This document shows, in pieces, positions 5,325 through 8,295 of a stretch of DNA of 8,295 nt (positions are counted from its first letter, which is position 1; every line of letters starts with the position of its first letter). Source of the stretch: Clostridia bacterium (lineage in GTDB: Bacteria; Bacillota; Clostridia; Oscillospirales; CAG-272); assembly GCA_900753295.1 (NCBI GenBank), contig CAADYQ010000040.1:1-8295 (forward strand), given 5' to 3'. The position numbers and the translations under genes are program-made. The notes beneath the pieces were generated by a model. It searched no databases. It was not told the DNA's origin and saw only the letters and a program-made list of their open reading frames with translations.

Positions 5325-6404
5325 TCAGTGTTTTTTTCTTTTCAGGCAGAACGCCGCGGGGATAAGTGCGGCAATGCAGCCCATTACAGCTACGGACGAG
5401 CCGCAGCCCTTCTTGGTGTCAGCCGCCGGAGCGGTAGTGGTGGGAGCATCGGTCTCGGCGGGTTTGGACTCAGCCGGCTTGGTCTCTGCGGGCTTAGTTT
5501 CAGCCGGTTTGGTCTCGGCGGGCTTGGTCTCTTCGGGCTTTGTTTCCGCGGGCTTGGTCTCGGCGGCGGTCGTCTCAACGTCCTTCTGCTCGGTCGCAAC
5601 AGGTTCTACGGTGTCGTTGCCCATCTGTGCCAACGCCATGATCTCAAGGTCGCTCAGCATACGGTTGTAAATGCGCAGGTCGTCGAGATAGCCTTCAAAT
5701 CCGGGGTATTTGCCGATCTCGTAGTGGTTACCTACGCAAAGAGCGGCGATCTGTACCGGCACGGACTCGGTATATGTAGCGGTCTCAACATGGTTTCCGT
5801 CGGCATAGTATTTGATGGTGTTGGTGTTTACGTCGTAAACAAGTGTAAAGAGAGTCCACTTTTTGGTCTCAAGCTGAGGGGTGCGGTAGTAGGTGAAGCT
5901 CTTTTCCTCAAACATACCGCCTGTGGGAGCCTTGCCGTTGCCGTTTATGCAGACCTGGCAGGAGCCGGGGTAGTCGCCCCATACGAACTGCAGGTGCATA
6001 TCGCCGACCTGCCATGACTGGGTGGTGAAGAAGTAGCGGTTCTTGTCGGCGGATTCAACGGGGAACTTTTCGGAGTAGATCCATACCGAGAAGGTAAGGC
6101 TGTTCATGTCGAGCAGTTTGCCCTTGAGGGTGTCGTCATAAGCCATGAAGTGTGTGCCGCCGTCAAAATACACGGCGTTGCCTACGGGGCCGGGCGAGGT
6201 GTATGTGGTGCCGTACATTTTCTCAACAGGTGCGGGATTGACCTTTGATGAGTCTGCAAAGGTCTGCGTTGCGGGGTCGTATTCGTCAAAGGTGTAGTGC
6301 AGTACAAGTCCGTTTTCAAGGTCCACGGTGGGTGTGGCAAACGCCGGGAGCGCCAGCGCCGCAAGCACCAGCACAGCAAGCGTAATGGCTATGATCTTTT
6401 TCAT
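5325..6404 (-). CDS. LamG-domain surface protein with ETKPA stalk and Cys-type C-terminal anchor
   Basis: The 359-residue protein has a classical signal peptide (MKK, hydrophobic core, likely cut after AFA at residue 23). Residues about 28-258 are a LamG/concanavalin-like jelly roll: an early LVLHYTFDE strand, SLTFSVWIYSE, a KYYADGNHVE strand pair, and the closing GYLDDLRIYNR (238-248). Such domains usually bind glycans and have no catalytic site. Residues 281-318 are an ETKPA repeat forming an extended stalk. The tail is KKGCGSS (Cys334), a hydrophobic segment (about 338-354) and KRKKH; there is no LPXTG. This Cys-Gly, membrane, basic layout resembles known Cys-containing sorting signals, so the protein is probably displayed on the surface. 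GGAGG lies 9 nt before the ATG. It starts 22 bp after the solute-binding lipoprotein gene, and the pair is likely cotranscribed. Probable role: binding or holding a glycan at the cell surface. Confidence 0.87.
   Translation of the reverse strand: MKKIIAITLAVLVLAALALPAFATPTVDLENGLVLHYTFDEYDPATQTFADSSKVNPAPVEKMYGTTYTSPGPVGNAVYFDGGTHFMAYDDTLKGKLLDMNSLTFSVWIYSEKFPVESADKNRYFFTTQSWQVGDMHLQFVWGDYPGSCQVCINGNGKAPTGGMFEEKSFTYYRTPQLETKKWTLFTLVYDVNTNTIKYYADGNHVETATYTESVPVQIAALCVGNHYEIGKYPGFEGYLDDLRIYNRMLSDLEIMALAQMGNDTVEPVATEQKDVETTAAETKPAETKPEETKPAETKPAETKPAETKPAESKPAETDAPTTTAPAADTKKGCGSSVAVMGCIAALIPAAFCLKRKKH
5451..5564 (-). repeat. 15-bp coding tandem repeat (ETKPA pentapeptide stalk)
   Basis: Seven full pentapeptide units plus a partial one (residues 281-318) read AETKP with variants EETKP and AESKP, ending in AET. 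At the DNA level the units differ at third positions, so the array is not freshly duplicated, but most units keep the GAGACCAAGCC core. Length variation between strains is expected for such arrays. Confidence 0.9.
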
Positions 6405-6426
6405 TTTTAATATCCTCCGGTATTAC

Positions 6427-7932
6427 TTAGTTGAGCTTAAGTCCGCTCAGCGTGGTATTGATGTCTTTGTTTATGATCTTTTTGGCTCTGGTGATCTCGC
6501 TCGAAATATCGGAGCGGCCTGCCTTGAATGCGCTTTCAACTGTGGAGCGGACGCTGCCGAAGTTGTAAACGTATGCAAGGTCGAATCTGCCGTTCTTGTA
6601 AACGATGTCAAGCATTTCGATAGCTTCGGGATCCTTATTGTACTTGTAGCAAAGAGTGATGTTGTAGTATGCGGGTTTGATCTTTTTGTGCGAGACGGCT
6701 GCCATGTTTTCAAGCACAACGGCAACGCGCTCAAGATCGGGGCAGCCGACCGGCACGCCGATGGAGGCTGCGCTGCAGGTGATGGGGGAGATGTATTCGT
6801 TCTGCTCCTCGTCATACTTCGGAGAAGTTACGATACCGTAGGAGAAGCTGTCGTCGCGGTGCTCCTTGAGGGTGCCCGTTACCTCATACATAAAGAGGGA
6901 GCGCTCCTCGGAGAAGGGGGTGTGCTGACGGTTGGTGAGCTTGGAGAAGCCGTCGCTTGTCTGGTTGCCGCAAAGGATGGTGTTGAACATCGTGTCCTTT
7001 ACCTTGTTGTAGGCGTCTATGTAGCGCTCGTTCACGCTGTCAAAATGCTGGGGGATGTTTTTGCTGTCATAGGAGAGCAGGTTGGTGTCAAAGCCGACCA
7101 TCATCGAGTAACCGGCGTTGGTGTGGGCAACGAGGCCGTAAATGCTGGTGGATTCGGAAATATCCTTTTTGCCGCTGGCGTCAAGGTCGCTGGCGACTAC
7201 CTTCATCATCTCGTTGAGCTTGCCGATGGTCCATTTGCCGTCCTTGACGAGCTTGTAGGGATCCTCAAGAGAGGGGTACTTTGCGAGCATATCCTTATTG
7301 AATATGGAAACGTAGAAGGATTCGTGATAGTGGAGGTGAATGTCGGAGAAGACCATATACACACCGTCGCCTATCGCAAGGTTCTGCGTGGAGCGGGGGT
7401 ACCACCATTCCTTGTCAAGGTTGATGGCAGAAAGCGTTTTAAGGTCTACAAGTCTGCTTTCGGCTACGAGCTTTACGTTGCTCGAGCTGGCGTCAACAAA
7501 GAAGTCATACATGTGCGTATCGGTGTCCTGGTCCTTGCGGACGGCGGAAAGCACGTTGCTCACCGTGTCGATGACGAGCGTAACGCCGACCTGTTCCTCA
7601 AGCATGGAGTTACGTTCGGTAATGGCGTCGGAGATCGTGTCTCCGAGCTGCTCGGAGGATTCCATAGTGGTGAGTGCCCATGAGCTGATGTTGTTGAGAA
7701 TGTGGATCTCGGCTTTGTCATAGTTACCGGTGGGCAGGTTGGCATAGATGCTGTCTGTGGTGTCCGCTGCCGGCGATGTCGTTGAAGCGACAGGGGCGGT
7801 CGTCGAGTCGGTCCCGCCTGAGGGATTCGAACATGCGCAAAGCACGCCGCATATCATCAATATGGCGAGAAGCGCAGTGATGGATCGGGCAAAAGTGCGT
7901 CTTTTGCCGGTGGTGAGTTCTGACCTGATCAT
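6427..7932 (-). CDS. Extracellular solute-binding lipoprotein (ABC importer binding-protein type)
   Basis: The 501-residue protein has a basic N-terminus, a hydrophobic core and a lipobox, LCAC, with Cys34. A Ser/Thr/Ala/Pro linker follows (35-61). The mature part has the hallmarks of clostridial family 1-like binding proteins: DAITERNSMLEEQVGVTL (about 103-120), a YDFFVDASSSN segment, the EWWYPRSTQNLAIGDGVYMVF block, FNKDMLAKYP, WTIGKLNEMMK, and the C-terminal PAYYNITLCYKYNKD. Such lipoproteins catch sugars or other solutes and pass them to an ABC permease. No permease or ATPase of an importer is in the window, so the partner lies elsewhere or the protein works as a free sensor or scavenger. 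The ATG is supported by GGAGG 8 nt upstream and by the promoter at 8010-8038. It is the first gene of the - strand run. The ligand cannot be predicted; a sugar is the default guess. Confidence 0.87.
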   Translation of the reverse strand: MIRSELTTGKRRTFARSITALLAILMICGVLCACSNPSGGTDSTTAPVASTTSPAADTTDSIYANLPTGNYDKAEIHILNNISSWALTTMESSEQLGDTISDAITERNSMLEEQVGVTLVIDTVSNVLSAVRKDQDTDTHMYDFFVDASSSNVKLVAESRLVDLKTLSAINLDKEWWYPRSTQNLAIGDGVYMVFSDIHLHYHESFYVSIFNKDMLAKYPSLEDPYKLVKDGKWTIGKLNEMMKVVASDLDASGKKDISESTSIYGLVAHTNAGYSMMVGFDTNLLSYDSKNIPQHFDSVNERYIDAYNKVKDTMFNTILCGNQTSDGFSKLTNRQHTPFSEERSLFMYEVTGTLKEHRDDSFSYGIVTSPKYDEEQNEYISPITCSAASIGVPVGCPDLERVAVVLENMAAVSHKKIKPAYYNITLCYKYNKDPEAIEMLDIVYKNGRFDLAYVYNFGSVRSTVESAFKAGRSDISSEITRAKKIINKDINTTLSGLKLN

Positions 7933-8009
7933 ATAGATTTCCTCCGTGTTTTCCGCGTCCGGGGGTGTTGTGCTCCCTCGGTGCAGATTGATAAATTATA
8001 GACAGGTAC

Positions 8010-8038
8010 ATTATAGCACAAAAACGCACTCAAATCAA
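8010..8038 (-). promoter_or_regulatory. Sigma-A-type promoter for the solute-binding lipoprotein gene
   Basis: Read on the - strand, TTGATT (8033-8038) and TATAAT (8010-8015) are separated by 17 bp, and the -10 box has a TG extension (TGCTATAAT). Transcription would start near 8003, giving an untranslated leader of about 70 nt. A second TATAAT lies at 7995-8000 but has a poor -35 (TTTTGT). Confidence 0.75.
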
Positions 8039-8050
8039 GCCTTGTAATTG

Positions 8051-8064
8051 ATGTTATTTAACAT
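8051..8064. promoter_or_regulatory. Perfect palindrome upstream of the promoter, possible operator
   Basis: ATGTTA-TT-TAACAT is a 6-bp perfect inverted repeat with a 2-bp centre, 12 bp upstream of the -35 box of the - strand promoter. Seven T residues (8064-8070) overlap its right end. It could bind a dimeric regulator or, with the adjoining A-tract on the - strand, act as an UP-like element. On the + strand it also resembles a weak AT-only terminator. Confidence 0.4.
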
Positions 8065-8108
8065 TTTTTTCTCGCCAGACAGTTATTCGTTATCGTTTCG
8101 GACCGCGC

Positions 8109-8117
8109 GGGGGGGGG
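8109..8117 (+). repeat. Run of nine G in the divergent promoter region
   Basis: Nine consecutive G residues follow CCGCGC between the two divergent promoters. Runs of this length are prone to slippage and to sequencing error. It does not lie in a coding frame. Confidence 0.85.
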
Positions 8118-8198
8118 TTTTCGTTCTTTTGACCTTTTGCAACAGTAATAGTTTCAAAACGCCGTCACAATATGACATTATTTTCCATCGAGCCGGAA

Positions 8199-8204
8199 TA
8201 TAAT
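8199..8204 (+). promoter_or_regulatory. -10 box of a probable promoter for the + strand gene at 8249
   Basis: A consensus TATAAT lies 44 bp before the ATG at 8249. No good -35 is found at 17 bp; the closest TTGACA-like hexamer, ATGACA (8172-8177), is 21 bp away. Transcription would start near 8211. The rest of the 7933-8248 gap holds only the elements listed separately. Confidence 0.45.
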
Positions 8205-8248
8205 AGAAAACAGGATCGCAACGGATCACGAAAGGCAGGGATGATGAA

Positions 8249-8295
8249 ATGAACGGAAGAAGCGAACGCCGCGAGGCGTCGCGCGCGGGGACGAG
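8249..8295 (+). CDS. Start of an unidentified gene, cut by the window edge
   Basis: An ATG at 8249 opens 15 codons (MNGRSERREASRAGT) before the edge. CAGGG ends 8 nt upstream and could serve as a ribosome binding site, and the TATAAT at 8199 fits a promoter. Two nearer ATGs (8241, 8244) are closed at once by a TGA that overlaps this start. The peptide is Arg-rich and too short to identify. A gene divergent from a binding-protein operon is often its regulator, but that is only context. Confidence 0.5.
   Translation, partial: MNGRSERREASRAGT

Noticed and set aside
5259..6017. 252-codon + strand frame rich in Gly/Leu/Phe
   Set aside because: It is a shadow of the LamG gene; the repetitive part comes from reading the ETKPA repeat on the other strand.
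6328..7683. Long 451-codon + strand open frame
   Set aside because: It is antisense to the LamG start and the solute-binding lipoprotein, both of which have signal peptides, ribosome binding sites and family motifs. Long antisense frames are common in GC-rich genes.

Overview
The window looks like chromosome from a Gram-positive, gut-type Clostridia, most like Oscillospiraceae/Ruminococcaceae relatives. The coding regions look moderately GC-rich. Two lipoproteins have short Thr/Ala/Pro linkers after the lipobox, and one LamG surface protein has an ETKPA-repeat stalk ending in a Cys-Gly/membrane/basic tail. Most genes have clear GGAGG ribosome binding sites. The taxonomic placement is inference from protein style; there is no rRNA or marker phylogeny here.

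Layout. Bases 1-1941 (+ strand) hold the 3' part of an ABC exporter gene and, 3 bp later, a gene for a conserved but uncharacterised Firmicutes protein with a PD-(D/E)XK-nuclease-like centre and a winged-helix-like C-terminus. Bases 1942-2316 are a non-coding convergent spacer. It holds an AT-rich imperfect tandem repeat, a perfect 15-bp terminator-like hairpin readable from both sides, and five hairpins separated by a recurring linker (RTGATAT on the - strand). Bases 2317-7932 (- strand) carry five genes in one direction. In transcription order they encode a solute-binding lipoprotein, a LamG-domain surface protein, a thymidylate kinase, a small cytoplasmic SGNH-type hydrolase, and a large SGNH/DUF4886-type lipoprotein. 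Bases 7933-8248 are a divergent promoter region, and a new + strand gene begins at 8249 and runs off the edge.

How it may work together. The - strand cluster starts at a good sigma-A-type promoter (8010-8038) with a perfect palindrome just upstream. Gaps are 22, 139, 25 and 15 bp. The secreted products (binding lipoprotein, glycan-binding-type LamG protein, SGNH lipoprotein) fit capture and de-esterification of an extracellular glycan, but no glycoside hydrolase or permease is present, so the substrate is unknown. The thymidylate kinase is out of keeping with these neighbours. It follows a 139-bp gap containing two strong hairpins, so it may be a separately controlled unit with the two hydrolase genes.

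I see no CRISPR array, tRNA, rRNA, transposase or phage gene. The most unusual feature is the multi-hairpin array at 2171-2309, where two neighbouring hairpins share a 20-nt core but have different, still perfectly paired outer stems.
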